Shown: positions 34,461 through 43,254 of the stretch, in pieces | How positions within the stretch are numbered: position 1 is the first letter of the stretch | Layout: the number at the start of each line of letters is the position of its first letter | Assembly: GCF_025506355.1 (NCBI RefSeq) | Contig: NZ_JANZYP010000005.1 | Coordinates: 176,733-240,732 of the forward strand | DNA length: 64,000 bases | Reading direction: 5' to 3' | DNA from: Sphaerisporangium corydalis | Lineage (GTDB): Bacteria > Actinomycetota > Actinomycetes > Streptosporangiales > Streptosporangiaceae | Position numbers and translations under genes: made by a program | The notes under the pieces: generated by a model | Seen by the model: the letters and a program-made list of their open reading frames with translations, nothing else | What the model was told of the DNA's origin: nothing | Databases searched by the model: none

Positions 34461-36719
34461 GTGGTCAAAATTGAGCCCGCACGGCTCCGCGAGCCTGCGG
34501 CGTGGATCATGCTTGCGGTGGTGTGCGCGGAGGCCCTGGTCGCGATCGAGACACTGTTCCTGGGCGGCTGGGGGACGTTCGCCGAGCGCGCGTCGTCGTC
34601 CTTCTCCGTGCTGACCTTTCCGGTCTATCCGGCGCTCGCCGTGGGCGCGGTCGTCCTGGTCACCAGGTTCGGGCCGCCGGTCCCGCGTGCGCGGCTGGTC
34701 AACCTCGTCGCGGCCGGTGTGCTCGCGGCGGCGGCGTTCTTCGGACTTGTCACCTTCGTCGTGGGCCTGTTCAGCGGCACCACCCTGGTGCACACGATCG
34801 AGAACGTCCTGACCGGCCTCCCCACCCTCGGCCTCACCGCCCTCGCCCTCGCGTACGCGGTCTCGGTCCTGCCGCCCGCCCCGCCGTCGGCCGTACGGCC
34901 CCGGCAGGAGGGCGGGTTCGGCATGCTCCCCGGCGAGGGCCGGCCGATGACCGGCGGCCCCGGGTACGCGCCCCAGCAGGGGTACGCCGAGCCGCCCGCG
35001 CTGCCCCCGGCCTCCTACGTGCCCCCGCAGCCGTACGTCCCCGCCGACCAGCGGCCGGAGACCTACGTCCAGCAGCCGGCGGGCGCCGACATGTACGCCC
35101 AGCAGGCGGCCCCGGTCACCACCCCCCACACGCGGCAGAACGCGGTCGCCGACCCTTACGCGCAGCGGCCCGGCGCCGAGCCGTATGGGCAGCAGGCGGG
35201 ACCGGCCGCCGACCCTTACGGCCAGGCCCCCGGGCCGGGCGCCGATCCTTACGGCCAGGCCCCCGGGCAGCAGGGCTTCGGCCGTCCCGGTGAGCCGCAG
35301 CCGTACGCCCCGGCGGGCGAGGCTCCCGGCGACGGCTACGCGCCCCAGCACTCCCAGCCGCTCGACGCCTACGCGTCGGCGCTGCGGTCCGAGCCGTACG
35401 GGAACCAGACAGGCCAGCAGCTTGCTCAGGGCCAGCAAGGTCAGCAGGGCACGCAGGGCCAGCAGGGTCAGCAGGTTTCCCTAGGCCAGCAGGTTTCCCC
35501 AGGTCAGCAGGCCCCCCAGGGTCAGCCGGGGCGCCAGCCCTCCTCGCCGTTCGCCCCGGCCGGCGCGGCGCCCGGCGCCTTCGTCGCGGCCGACGCCTTC
35601 ACGACCGGCGCCCGCCAGGCCGTGCCCGCGCCGGACCCGCTCACCGCGCCGACCGCGTTCGACCAGTCCCCGTCCTACGGCCGCCCCGGCGGCGCGTACG
35701 GCCAGACCGGTCCCCAGCCGAGCCCTCTGGACCAGCCGTCGTCCTCGTCCTACGGTCAGCCGGGCCCCCTGGACCAGCCGTCGGCCACCTACGGCCAGAC
35801 CGGCCCGCAGCAGAGCCCGCTCGACCTGCCGTCCTCCTCTTCCTACGGTCAGACCGGACCGCAGCCGAGTCCGCTCGACCTACCGTCCGCCACGTACGGC
35901 CAGACCGGTCCCCAGCAGAGCCCGCTCGACCAGCCGTCCTCGTACGGGCAGACGGCGCCGCAGTCCAGCCCGCTGGACCAGCCGGCTTACGGCGGCTACC
36001 CGCCGGCCGAGCCGTCCCCGCTGTACGCCGAGGCGGCCGACGCGCGGCAGCAGCAGATCGCGCACGCCTACCAGCAGGCCCAGAGCTACCAGCAGGCGCA
36101 GGGCACGGGCTCCGAGCAGCCCGGTGGCGGCACGGGGCCGAAGGAGTACACCGGCACGCAGCCGGTGCGCACCCCCGACTACGTCCCCGCCTACAGCGGT
36201 GGCCCCTTCGGCCACCCCCAGTCGCCGCAGGACTCGGCCGGCTACCCGCGCGCGACCGGCGAGGCCCCCGCCTACCGGCCGGCCCAGGACCAGCCGTATC
36301 CGCAGGACGCGGCGTACCCGCAGCCCAGGGACCCGTCGTACCCGCAGGACGCGGCGTACCCGCCGGCCAAGGACCACAAGGACCAGCCGTACCCGCAGGA
36401 CCAGCCGTACTCCCAGGCCAAGGACCAGCCGTACCCGCAGGACGCGGCGTACCCGCCGGTCCAGGAGTCGTACAAGGCGCCCTCCTGGGAGGAGCCGGCC
36501 ACCGAGAAGACGGTCCGCTTCGATCCGAAGGCGTACCAGAACGACCCGCTGAACGCTCCGATGCCCCCGCAGCCGGGGCGGCGGGACGAGGCGATCGACC
36601 CGACCGCGATCTATGCCCCCGACCGGGCCTCCCAGGCAAGGCCTGAGGAAAGCCCTGGTAGAGATCAGGCAGGCTCAGGTGTGGACCAGGGCGAACGCTG
36701 GTACGGTTCCGACCGCTGA
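34461..36719 (+). CDS. Four-helix membrane protein with long disordered Pro/Gln-rich repeat tail
   Basis: 752 aa from GTG 34461, preceded by a G6 run. Residues 1 to about 145 contain four transmembrane helices in a compact integral domain. The remaining 600 residues are low complexity, rich in Gln, Pro, Tyr and Gly, with tandem units around YGQTGPQxSPLDxPS and QPYPQDAAYPP. A signal or anchoring role is possible, but I recognise no catalytic domain. It lies between fbiA (divergent) and whiB, a position I would expect to be conserved in the family. Tail length probably varies among strains. Confidence 0.7.
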   Translation: MVKIEPARLREPAAWIMLAVVCAEALVAIETLFLGGWGTFAERASSSFSVLTFPVYPALAVGAVVLVTRFGPPVPRARLVNLVAAGVLAAAAFFGLVTFVVGLFSGTTLVHTIENVLTGLPTLGLTALALAYAVSVLPPAPPSAVRPRQEGGFGMLPGEGRPMTGGPGYAPQQGYAEPPALPPASYVPPQPYVPADQRPETYVQQPAGADMYAQQAAPVTTPHTRQNAVADPYAQRPGAEPYGQQAGPAADPYGQAPGPGADPYGQAPGQQGFGRPGEPQPYAPAGEAPGDGYAPQHSQPLDAYASALRSEPYGNQTGQQLAQGQQGQQGTQGQQGQQVSLGQQVSPGQQAPQGQPGRQPSSPFAPAGAAPGAFVAADAFTTGARQAVPAPDPLTAPTAFDQSPSYGRPGGAYGQTGPQPSPLDQPSSSSYGQPGPLDQPSATYGQTGPQQSPLDLPSSSSYGQTGPQPSPLDLPSATYGQTGPQQSPLDQPSSYGQTAPQSSPLDQPAYGGYPPAEPSPLYAEAADARQQQIAHAYQQAQSYQQAQGTGSEQPGGGTGPKEYTGTQPVRTPDYVPAYSGGPFGHPQSPQDSAGYPRATGEAPAYRPAQDQPYPQDAAYPQPRDPSYPQDAAYPPAKDHKDQPYPQDQPYSQAKDQPYPQDAAYPPVQESYKAPSWEEPATEKTVRFDPKAYQNDPLNAPMPPQPGRRDEAIDPTAIYAPDRASQARPEESPGRDQAGSGVDQGERWYGSDR
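35697..35983 (+). repeat. Imperfect tandem repeat encoding YGQTGPQ-SPLD-PS units
   Basis: About six degenerate copies of a roughly 50-bp coding unit (TACGGYCAGACCGG followed by a SPLD segment) lie inside the membrane-protein gene. Several 14-20 bp stretches are identical between copies. Confidence 0.8.
36291..36460 (+). repeat. Imperfect tandem repeat encoding QPYPQDAAYPP units
   Basis: Repeated CCGTAYCCGCAGGACGCGGC-like units, four to six copies with variation, in the C-terminal tail of the same gene. Confidence 0.75.
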
Positions 36720-36853
36720 GGGCATTGAAGATCGAGTATTACAGGAAGCCGCCGGATCCTCCGTAGGACGGCGTCAGCCGACGACGGCCGTATATTCCGC
36801 CGAGGCCGTCATACCGGGGTGAGCTGGTCTTTCTCCGGATACTGTCATGCTGC

Positions 36854-36887
36854 TTGACGCCACACGCGGCACACGCGTGTAATTACA
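36854..36887 (+). promoter_or_regulatory. Probable whiB promoter with overlapping palindromes
   Basis: TTGACG (36854-36859) and TGTAAT (36878-36883) are separated by 18 bp, close to the housekeeping consensus. Two perfect palindromes cover the -10: ACACGCGTGT (36871-36880) and TGTAATTACA (36878-36887). They could be an operator. The predicted leader to the whiB start is about 95 nt. The rest of the 266-bp spacer 36720-36985 shows nothing else strong. Confidence 0.55.
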
Positions 36888-36985
36888 ACTGTGTTGTTAC
36901 GCCTTTCACATGATGGGTATTGAGGAAGGTGTTCAAATGGGGGGCTCCGTTGCGGGGCGGGCGGGCGATCGGCAGGAGGTGTGCA

Positions 36986-37243
36986 TTGACCGATCTGGTC
37001 ATGGCACAGGTGCTCGGCGCGGAAGAGCTGGGATGGCAGGAGCGCGCGTTGTGCGCGCAGACGGATCCGGAGGCGTTTTTTCCGGAGAAGGGCGGTTCCA
37101 CCCGGGAAGCCAAGAAGGTTTGCCGGTCCTGCGAGGTGCGGGCCGAGTGCTTGGAGTACGCGCTGCAGCATGATGAGAGATTCGGGATCTGGGGAGGCCT
37201 GTCCGAGCGGGAACGCCGCCGGATCAAGCGAGAGGCCGGCTGA
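36986..37243 (+). CDS. whiB: WhiB-family iron-sulfur transcription factor (WhiB/WhiB2 type)
   Basis: 85 aa from TTG 36986 with AGGAGG 6 nt upstream. Four cysteines (23, 46, 49, 55) bind a [4Fe-4S] cluster (ALCAQTDPEAFFPEKGG, VCRSC, AEC). GIWGG (67-71) is the turn that binds sigma region 4, followed by a basic ERERRRIKRE tail. The sequence is close to S. coelicolor WhiB and mycobacterial WhmD/WhiB2, which work with WhiA to drive sporulation septation. The location near fbiA and manB agrees with that orthology. Confidence 0.95.
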   Translation: MTDLVMAQVLGAEELGWQERALCAQTDPEAFFPEKGGSTREAKKVCRSCEVRAECLEYALQHDERFGIWGGLSERERRRIKREAG

Positions 37244-37254
37244 GGGGATCCTGT

Positions 37255-37277
37255 CGACCGCCGGAGTGCGGCGGTCG
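37255..37277 (+). terminator. Hairpin downstream of whiB
   Basis: A perfect 9-bp stem CGACCGCCG/CGGCGGTCG with loop GAGTG lies 11 bp after the whiB stop. There is no T-tract. Confidence 0.6.
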
Positions 37278-37513
37278 GGATACTGATCGACCGACACTGA
37301 CGCGAGTCCACGTGGAGATTCGACACTGAGCGATCACGGTCACGGCCGGGGCTGAGGGGCAATGGGGGGCCGCGCAGCCACGGGCCGGGCGAGGGGACGT
37401 GATCGCCGGTCAGCGATTCGGAGACCGGATTGGGAGAGTGGCAGACCCGGCGCGCTCGGGGTGCCGTATCGTGATCGGCGCAAGCCACACGAGCCCCCAA
37501 GGACACCACCTCC

Positions 37514-40500
37514 GTGCACCCGTCGCGCCAGTCCGTCACCGCGATCGTCGTCGCCCATGATGGCGCGCGCTGGCTGCGGGAGACGCTGGAAGGCGTCCTG
37601 CGGCAGACGCGTCCCCTCGACCGGGTGGTCGGGGTCGACAACGGCAGCCGCGACGGCGGCGGGAAGCTGCTCACCGAGGCGTTCGGCGCCAACAGCGTCC
37701 TGACCCAGCCCCGCTCGGCCGGTTTCGGCGAGTCGGTGGCGGCGGTGCTCGAACGACTGCCGCGCACCGGCGGCGAAGAGTGGATCTGGCTGCTGCACGA
37801 CGACTGCGCGCCTCACCCGCAGGCGCTCGAAGCGCTGCTGTGGGCCGCGTCCGAGGACGAGAAGGTGGCGATCCTCGGCCCCAAGCTCCGCGACTGGCTC
37901 GACCGCCGCGTCCTGCTCGAAGCGGGCGTCACGGTCGACAGGTCCGGCCGCCGCGACACCGGCCTCGAGCCCAGGGAGTTCGACCAGGGCCAGCACGACG
38001 GCATACGCAAGGTCCTCTCGGTGTCCACCGCCGGCATGCTGATCCGCCGCGACGTGTGGGACGAGCTGGGCGGCCTGGACGCCGGGCTGCCGCTCTTCCG
38101 CGACGACCTCGACCTGTGCTGGCGGGCCACCGCCGCCGGGTACCACGTGCTGAACGTGACCGCCGCCGTGGCCTGGCACGCCGAGGCCGCGGCCCGCAGG
38201 CGGCGCCGCATGACCGCGAGCACCGACCACCCCCGCAGGCTCGACCGCCGCAACGCCATGCTGGTGGTGATGGCGAACCTGCCGTTCGGCCCGATGCTGT
38301 GGTCGCTGGTGCGCAACACCTTCGGCTCGCTGCTGCGCACCCTGCTGCTGCTCCTGGCCAAACAACCGGCCAACGCCCTGGACGAGGTCGTCGCGCTCGT
38401 CTCGGTGCTCGGGTCCCCGCGCCGGCTCATGCGGGCCAGGAAGGCGCGCGGGAAGGGCAGGAAACAGGGCTATCCCGTGGTGAAGAAGCTCTTCACGCCC
38501 TCGGGGATGGCCTACCGCCGCCTGGCCGACATGATCCAGAGCTACCTGTCCGGCGCCGGGCCGATCGACTCCGCCGGACGCCACCACGCCGTGATCGCCG
38601 AGCCCGGAGGCGACGACGACGGCGACGAGCTGCTCACCGACGCCGGCCTGATGCAGCGGATCTTCAGCAACCCCGGCGTCCTGCTGTTCCTGACGCTGCT
38701 GGCCGTGACGGTGGCCGCCGAGCGGTCGCTGCTGTACGGCGGGCTGCTCGGGGGCGGCGGCCTGGTCCCCGTGGTCGGCGGCGCCTCGGACCTGTGGTCC
38801 TTCTACACCTCCGGCTACCACCCGAGCGGCCTCGGCACCGACGCCTGGGCGCCGCCGTACGTCGCGGTCGTCGCGGCGCTGTCGACGGTCCTGCTCGGCA
38901 AGACCTGGCTCGCCGTCACGGTCCTGCTGCTCGGCTGCGTGCCGCTCGCCGGCCTGTCGGCGTACTTCGCGACCCGCACGATGATCTCCTACCCGCTGGC
39001 CAGGGTCTGGCTGGCCGCCTCCTACGCCCTGCTCCCGGTCGCCATGGGCATCGTCTCGGGCGGGCGGCTCGGCACGGCGGTGGTGTTCGTCCTGCTCCCG
39101 GCCTACGCCGCGCTCGCCTCCAAGGTCATCATGGGCGAGCGCCGTGGCGCGCGCCGCGCGGCCTGGGGCCTCGGCCTGCTGCTCGCGGTCGGCACGGCGT
39201 TCGCGCCGCTGGTCTACGTGCTCGTCGCGGTCCTGGCCGGCCTGGCGGCGGTGTCGTTCGGCGGGGTGCGGCGCGGGGTCGGCGTCTCGCTCGGCATCGC
39301 GATGGCCGTGCCGCTCGCGCTGCTGTTCCCCTGGCTGGGGCAGATCGCCGCCGACCCCGGGCGGATCCTGCTGGAGGCCGGGCTGCACCGGCCGGGGCTG
39401 GCCGACCCGCGCCTTCCCGCCGAGGCGCTGCTGCTGCTCGGCCCCGGCGGCCCCGGCGTGCCCCCGATATGGGTGACCGGGGGGCTGATCGCCGCCGCGC
39501 TGGCCGCGCTGCTGTTCCGCCGGCACAAGATGGTGGTCATCGTCGGCTGGGGCGTGACCGTGTTCGGCGTCCTGGTCGCGATCGTGGCCGCCCGCGTCTC
39601 GGTGGCGGGCGCCCCCGCCTGGCCGGGGGTGCCGCTGGCCTTCGCCGCGACGGGGCTGATCGTGGCCGCCGCCCTGACCGGCCACCGCATCGTCGAGCTC
39701 CACCGCGCGGGCGGGCTGCGCAGGGCCGCCGCCGCGCTGATGGTCCTGGTGGCCTGCACCACGCCCGTGCTGGTGGCCGGCCTGTGGATCAGGGACGGCG
39801 CGCGCGGGCCACTCCAGCGCGGGGTGCCGAGCGTGATCAGCGACTTCGCCGCCGCGAGCTCCACCAAGGGCGAGGGCACGGTCGTGCTCCGCTCGGAGGC
39901 CGGCGGGGGACTCGGCTTCACCGTCCTGCGCGGGCGCACCCCTCTGCTCGGCGAGACCGACCTGCCGGTCTCCGCCCCGATGCGCGAACGCCTGTCGGGC
40001 CTCGTGGCCGGCATCGTCTCCGGGCGCGGCGGCGACGACGCGCTCACCCTCGCGACCTACGGCGTCCGCTTCGTCGCCGTGCCCGCGCCGATCGACCCCA
40101 AGGTGCTGCGCTCCCTCGACTCCGATCCGGCGCTCGTCCGGGTGAACCTGTCGGCGACCGCCGGGCTGTGGCGGATGGCCCAGCCCCTGGGCCGTGCCTA
40201 CCTGACCGGCGGGGGCGGGCCGCCCACCCCGGTGCCGTACACCGTGACGCGGGACGGCGGCCTGACCGCGACCGTTCCCGCCGGCCCGGCCGACCGCACC
40301 CTGGTGCTGGCGGAGCCCGCAGGGGCGGGCGGATGGACGGCCAGGTCGGCGGGCGTCTCGCTCACCGGGCGGGCCGTCGACGGGTGGGCGCAGGGCTTCG
40401 TGGTGCCCGTCGCGGGCGGCGCCGTCACCGTGACCCACGAGGCGTTCTGGCATGACGTGTGGCTGTGGGCGCAGGTCGCGCTGGTGGCGCTGGTCCTGAT

Positions 40501-40597
40501 CCTGGCCTCGCCCGGGGCGCGGGGCACCGAGGTCGTCGAGGAGTACGTGGAGGCTCCGGTGGAGCAGCGGGAGGCCGAAGGGGTGCTGGTCCGGTGA
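37514..40597 (+). CDS. Large bifunctional-looking membrane GT2 glycosyltransferase
   Basis: 1027 aa. The N-terminal 290 residues are a GT2 GT-A domain (VTAIVVAHDGARWLRETL, VVGVDNGSRDG, WLLHDDCAPHPQALEALL, and FRDDLDLCWRATAAGY as the catalytic region). Then come about 12-14 transmembrane helices and an extracytoplasmic C-terminal region ending in another helix and an acidic tail. It resembles membrane galactan/arabinan-type or rhamnosyl-like GT2 proteins of actinobacteria, but the sugar is unknown. The stop overlaps the DUF5719 start (GTGA), so the pair is coupled. Confidence 0.8.
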   Translation: MHPSRQSVTAIVVAHDGARWLRETLEGVLRQTRPLDRVVGVDNGSRDGGGKLLTEAFGANSVLTQPRSAGFGESVAAVLERLPRTGGEEWIWLLHDDCAPHPQALEALLWAASEDEKVAILGPKLRDWLDRRVLLEAGVTVDRSGRRDTGLEPREFDQGQHDGIRKVLSVSTAGMLIRRDVWDELGGLDAGLPLFRDDLDLCWRATAAGYHVLNVTAAVAWHAEAAARRRRRMTASTDHPRRLDRRNAMLVVMANLPFGPMLWSLVRNTFGSLLRTLLLLLAKQPANALDEVVALVSVLGSPRRLMRARKARGKGRKQGYPVVKKLFTPSGMAYRRLADMIQSYLSGAGPIDSAGRHHAVIAEPGGDDDGDELLTDAGLMQRIFSNPGVLLFLTLLAVTVAAERSLLYGGLLGGGGLVPVVGGASDLWSFYTSGYHPSGLGTDAWAPPYVAVVAALSTVLLGKTWLAVTVLLLGCVPLAGLSAYFATRTMISYPLARVWLAASYALLPVAMGIVSGGRLGTAVVFVLLPAYAALASKVIMGERRGARRAAWGLGLLLAVGTAFAPLVYVLVAVLAGLAAVSFGGVRRGVGVSLGIAMAVPLALLFPWLGQIAADPGRILLEAGLHRPGLADPRLPAEALLLLGPGGPGVPPIWVTGGLIAAALAALLFRRHKMVVIVGWGVTVFGVLVAIVAARVSVAGAPAWPGVPLAFAATGLIVAAALTGHRIVELHRAGGLRRAAAALMVLVACTTPVLVAGLWIRDGARGPLQRGVPSVISDFAAASSTKGEGTVVLRSEAGGGLGFTVLRGRTPLLGETDLPVSAPMRERLSGLVAGIVSGRGGDDALTLATYGVRFVAVPAPIDPKVLRSLDSDPALVRVNLSATAGLWRMAQPLGRAYLTGGGGPPTPVPYTVTRDGGLTATVPAGPADRTLVLAEPAGAGGWTARSAGVSLTGRAVDGWAQGFVVPVAGGAVTVTHEAFWHDVWLWAQVALVALVLILASPGARGTEVVEEYVEAPVEQREAEGVLVR

Positions 40598-42075
40598 GGG
40601 CGCTGATCGAGAACCGCTTCGCGTTCCTCGCCCTGGTCCTGATCGCGCTGGCGGCCCTGTTCGGCGTGGCGTACGTGACCCGTCCCGGCGTCGTCGCCGT
40701 GCCGGCGCTCAAGCCGGCGCGCGTCGCCGTCGAGTCGGTGTCGACCGTCTGCCCCGACCCTGGCGGCGCGCGGGTCAGCACGATCACCCCGACAGGGGGC
40801 AAGGGCACGGGACGCGCCACGGTCACCGAGGTCACCGAAGCCGGGAAGACGGCGGCGGGCAAGGGCGGCAAGCCCGTCAAGACCGAGGAGCCGGCCCGGC
40901 CCGAGGCGACCCTCGACCGGCCCGGCGTGCTGTGGCAGCGCGAGGTGCCCGCGAAGTCCGGCCCGCTCGAGGTCGCCGGCACCGGCGCCATGGCGGCCGG
41001 GCTGGAGGCCACGCAGACGAGCAGGAAGACCGACGGCGCCGCGCGCGGGCTGGCCGGGGTCCGTTGCGCCGAGCCCGGCCCGGGCGCGTGGTTCGTCGGC
41101 CCGGGCCCGGCGGCGGCCGACGTCACGCTCTACCTCACCAACGCCGACGCCGCCCAGGCCGTCGTTGAGGTCATGGTCTACTCCGGTGAGGGTCCCGTGG
41201 TCGGCGACGCCGGGAGCGGCCTCGTGCTCAAGCCTGGCGAGCACCGCGAGGTGCGTGTGCGCGACCTCGCGCCCTCGCCGCTGGTAATGGCGATGGAGGT
41301 GCGCACGATCAGCGGCCGGGTGTCGGCCGCCGCTCGCGTGAACCTCGGCGACGGCAAGGGCACCGACTGGCTGCCGCAGTCCGCTGAACCCGCCACCCGC
41401 GTCGTGGTCCCCGGCCTCCCGGGCGGCGGCGGCCTGCGCCAGCTCTACGTCACGGCGCCGGGGGAGGGCGACACCGTCGTCAAGGTGAAGGCGCTGACCG
41501 CCGACGGGTTCTACGCCATGAAGAACCGCGAGACGCTGGAGGTGCCCGCGGGCTCCACCTCTTCGCTGGACCTGTCGACCGGCATCGGTGGCCAGGCGTC
41601 GGCGCTCGTGCTCACCGCCGACGTGCCGATCGTCGCCGGGGTGATGGTCACCGGCACCGGCGGCAAGCAGGACGTCGCGTTCAGCGCCGGAGCGGTGCCG
41701 ATCGACATCGGCAGCGTGGTGGCCGACAACCGCGCCGGCAAGAAGATCTCCTCCCGGCTGATCCTTTCCGCGCCGGGCGCCGCGGGGAAGGTGCGCGTCC
41801 AGACGCTGCCCGCGCGCGGCGCCGCGCCCCCGCCGGTGGACGTGGCGATCCCCGCCTCCCGCACCAAGGAGGTCAAGACGGCCGCGCCGGGCGGCCGGGG
41901 GGACTACAGCGTGGTCGTGCTTCCCCTGCCCGGCTCGGGCCCGGTCTACGGCGGGCGGGTGATGGACGAGCGCGCCACGGGCGGCCTGCTGCTGACCGTC
42001 CAGCCGCTGGCCCTGGCCCGCACCTGGGCGCTGGTCCCGCAGACCGTCGAGTCCCCCGAGGTGGTCCTGCCCTGA
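40594..42075 (+). CDS. DUF5719 family membrane-anchored protein
   Basis: 493 aa from GTG 40594, overlapping the preceding stop by 4 bp. An N-terminal anchor (FAFLALVLIALAALFGVAYV) precedes a secreted domain of repeated Ig-like β-strand segments (VTLYLTNADAAQAVVEVMVY, GEHREVRVRDLAPSPLVMAM). Proteins of this family accompany the large GT2 gene in actinobacteria, as here. A helper role at the extracellular face, for example in polymer assembly, is inferred from the coupling alone. Confidence 0.8.
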   Translation: MRALIENRFAFLALVLIALAALFGVAYVTRPGVVAVPALKPARVAVESVSTVCPDPGGARVSTITPTGGKGTGRATVTEVTEAGKTAAGKGGKPVKTEEPARPEATLDRPGVLWQREVPAKSGPLEVAGTGAMAAGLEATQTSRKTDGAARGLAGVRCAEPGPGAWFVGPGPAAADVTLYLTNADAAQAVVEVMVYSGEGPVVGDAGSGLVLKPGEHREVRVRDLAPSPLVMAMEVRTISGRVSAAARVNLGDGKGTDWLPQSAEPATRVVVPGLPGGGGLRQLYVTAPGEGDTVVKVKALTADGFYAMKNRETLEVPAGSTSSLDLSTGIGGQASALVLTADVPIVAGVMVTGTGGKQDVAFSAGAVPIDIGSVVADNRAGKKISSRLILSAPGAAGKVRVQTLPARGAAPPPVDVAIPASRTKEVKTAAPGGRGDYSVVVLPLPGSGPVYGGRVMDERATGGLLLTVQPLALARTWALVPQTVESPEVVLP

Positions 42076-42135
42076 GGGCCGGACCCGGGACGCCGGTGAA
42101 CCGTCGTGGAGCCTGCCCGGTGTCCTGAGGGCGGG

Positions 42136-42600
42136 TCAGTGGCGGTCGTCGTAGCCGGGGTCGACGGTCTCGGGGGACAGGCCCAGCAGGCTGGCGACCT
42201 GCTCGACGACCACGTCGTGCACGAGCGCGCCGAGCGAGTCGCGGTCGCGCGCCCGCGCTTCCAGCGGGCGGCGGTAGACCACCACGACCGCCGGGGAGCC
42301 GTCGGCGGCGGGCTGGACCCGGCCGAAGGGGATCGGGTCGGAGGACAGCCTGCCCGGCCCGTCGATCAGCTCGTCGGCGGGGGGCACCTCCTCCACGGCG
42401 AACTCGACCAAGGAGAGCTGCCCTCCCCATTTGGGCTTGAGCCGGTCGACCGCGTCCAGCACGAAGTCGTCGAAGCGCTCGCTCCGGGAGCGCGCGATGG
42501 GCACGTGCGACGGGGCGAGCGGGCCGCGCATGCCGCGACCGTGCCGGTCGCGCCGCCGCGGGCCGTTGGGGCGGGCCTTGCCGCCGGGGGCCGAACTCAC
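42136..42600 (-). CDS. Metallopeptidase-family (PF06262-like) protein lacking HExxH
   Basis: 154 aa. RSERFDDFVLDAVDRLKPKWG and LALVEFAVEEVPP-like segments identify the minimal-zincin family. The expected active-site helix (HExxH) reads VHDVVVEQVASLLGL here, so the catalytic Glu and His ligands are replaced. It is probably a non-catalytic member of a conserved actinobacterial group. The N-terminus is basic. GTG 42600 lies 6 nt after a TAGGCT -10, so it is leaderless. Confidence 0.8.
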   Translation of the reverse strand: MSSAPGGKARPNGPRRRDRHGRGMRGPLAPSHVPIARSRSERFDDFVLDAVDRLKPKWGGQLSLVEFAVEEVPPADELIDGPGRLSSDPIPFGRVQPAADGSPAVVVVYRRPLEARARDRDSLGALVHDVVVEQVASLLGLSPETVDPGYDDRH

Positions 42601-42606
42601 GTAGCA

Positions 42607-42612
42607 AGCCTA
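42607..42612 (-). promoter_or_regulatory. -10 element TAGGCT for leaderless metallopeptidase-like gene
   Basis: Minus-strand TAGGCT 6 nt before GTG 42600; no SD. Confidence 0.5.
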
Positions 42613-42808
42613 GATCGTGCTCCGTGGATCTCGTGCCGCGCGTCCGGCGCGATGCGAGGCCGTGATCGTCGATCACGGCCTGACGGTGGTGCGGACGGTC
42701 GGTCAAGGAGTTTCCGTGCCGCACCAAAGGGCCCGTAAAGGGACGGCAACTGTCCGAATTGTGGCGACACGCTCGTTAAGAGCTGCCGGGTGGTGGCAAT
42801 GTGAACGC

Positions 42809-42824
42809 GGACCGGATACGGTCC
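42809..42824 (+). promoter_or_regulatory. Palindrome overlapping -10 of DUF3499 gene
   Basis: Perfect inverted repeat GGACCG-GATA-CGGTCC. Its right half contains TACGGT (42817-42822), a -10 that lies 6 nt before GTG 42829. Any protein bound to the palindrome would block this promoter. Confidence 0.4.
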
Positions 42825-42828
42825 CTCC

Positions 42829-43194
42829 GTGAGCCCCGTCCGCAGCTGTTCCCGTACCGCCTGCAGGCAGCCTGCCGTCTTCACACTCACGTATGTCTAC
42901 GCCGACTCGACCGCAGTGCTCGGACCGCTGGCGACATACGTCGAACCACACTGCTATGACCTGTGCGCGGACCACGCGGAGCGGCTGACGGCCCCGCGTG
43001 GATGGGAGGTCGTCCGGCTGCCGTCGGAGGCGGGGCAACCGAGCAGCGATGATCTCGAAGCGCTCGCCAACGCGGTGCGCGAGGCGGCCAGGCCCGCCCC
43101 CGCCTCGGGCGAGCCCGTCGGCCAGGGCGTGGAGGTCGGCCGGCGCGGTCACCTCAGGGTCCTGCGCTCCGCCCAGCAGAACCTGGAGCGGTGA
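42829..43194 (+). CDS. DUF3499 family protein
   Basis: 121 aa. The N-terminus is VRSCSRTACRQPAVFTLTYVYAD, continuing to EPHCYDLCADHAERLTAPRGW. Four conserved cysteines in two pairs look like a zinc ribbon. The C-terminal third is variable. Members are conserved next to manB/whiB in actinobacteria (Rv3258c type, from memory), with unknown function. The start is a leaderless GTG behind TACGGT. Confidence 0.85.
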   Translation: MSPVRSCSRTACRQPAVFTLTYVYADSTAVLGPLATYVEPHCYDLCADHAERLTAPRGWEVVRLPSEAGQPSSDDLEALANAVREAARPAPASGEPVGQGVEVGRRGHLRVLRSAQQNLER

Positions 43195-43221
43195 GCGTCC
43201 CGCGACGAGCCCTCTGTCCTG

Positions 43222-43254
43222 GGGTTCCCGGGTCTTCGGCCGACCGGCGAACCC
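43222..43254 (+). terminator. Possible hairpin after DUF3499 gene
   Basis: GGGTTC (43222-43227) and GAACCC (43249-43254) can pair, with a further inner CGG/CCG stem. It is located 28 bp after the stop. There is no T-tract. Confidence 0.4.

Noticed and set aside
35697..36460. Direct repeats as a CRISPR-like array
   Set aside because: They are in frame, degenerate and encode Pro/Gln-rich peptide repeats within one gene.
37340..40453. 1037-codon open frame opposite the large GT2 gene
   Set aside because: Arg/Gly/His/Gln-rich composition typical of the opposite strand of GC-rich coding DNA; no motif found.
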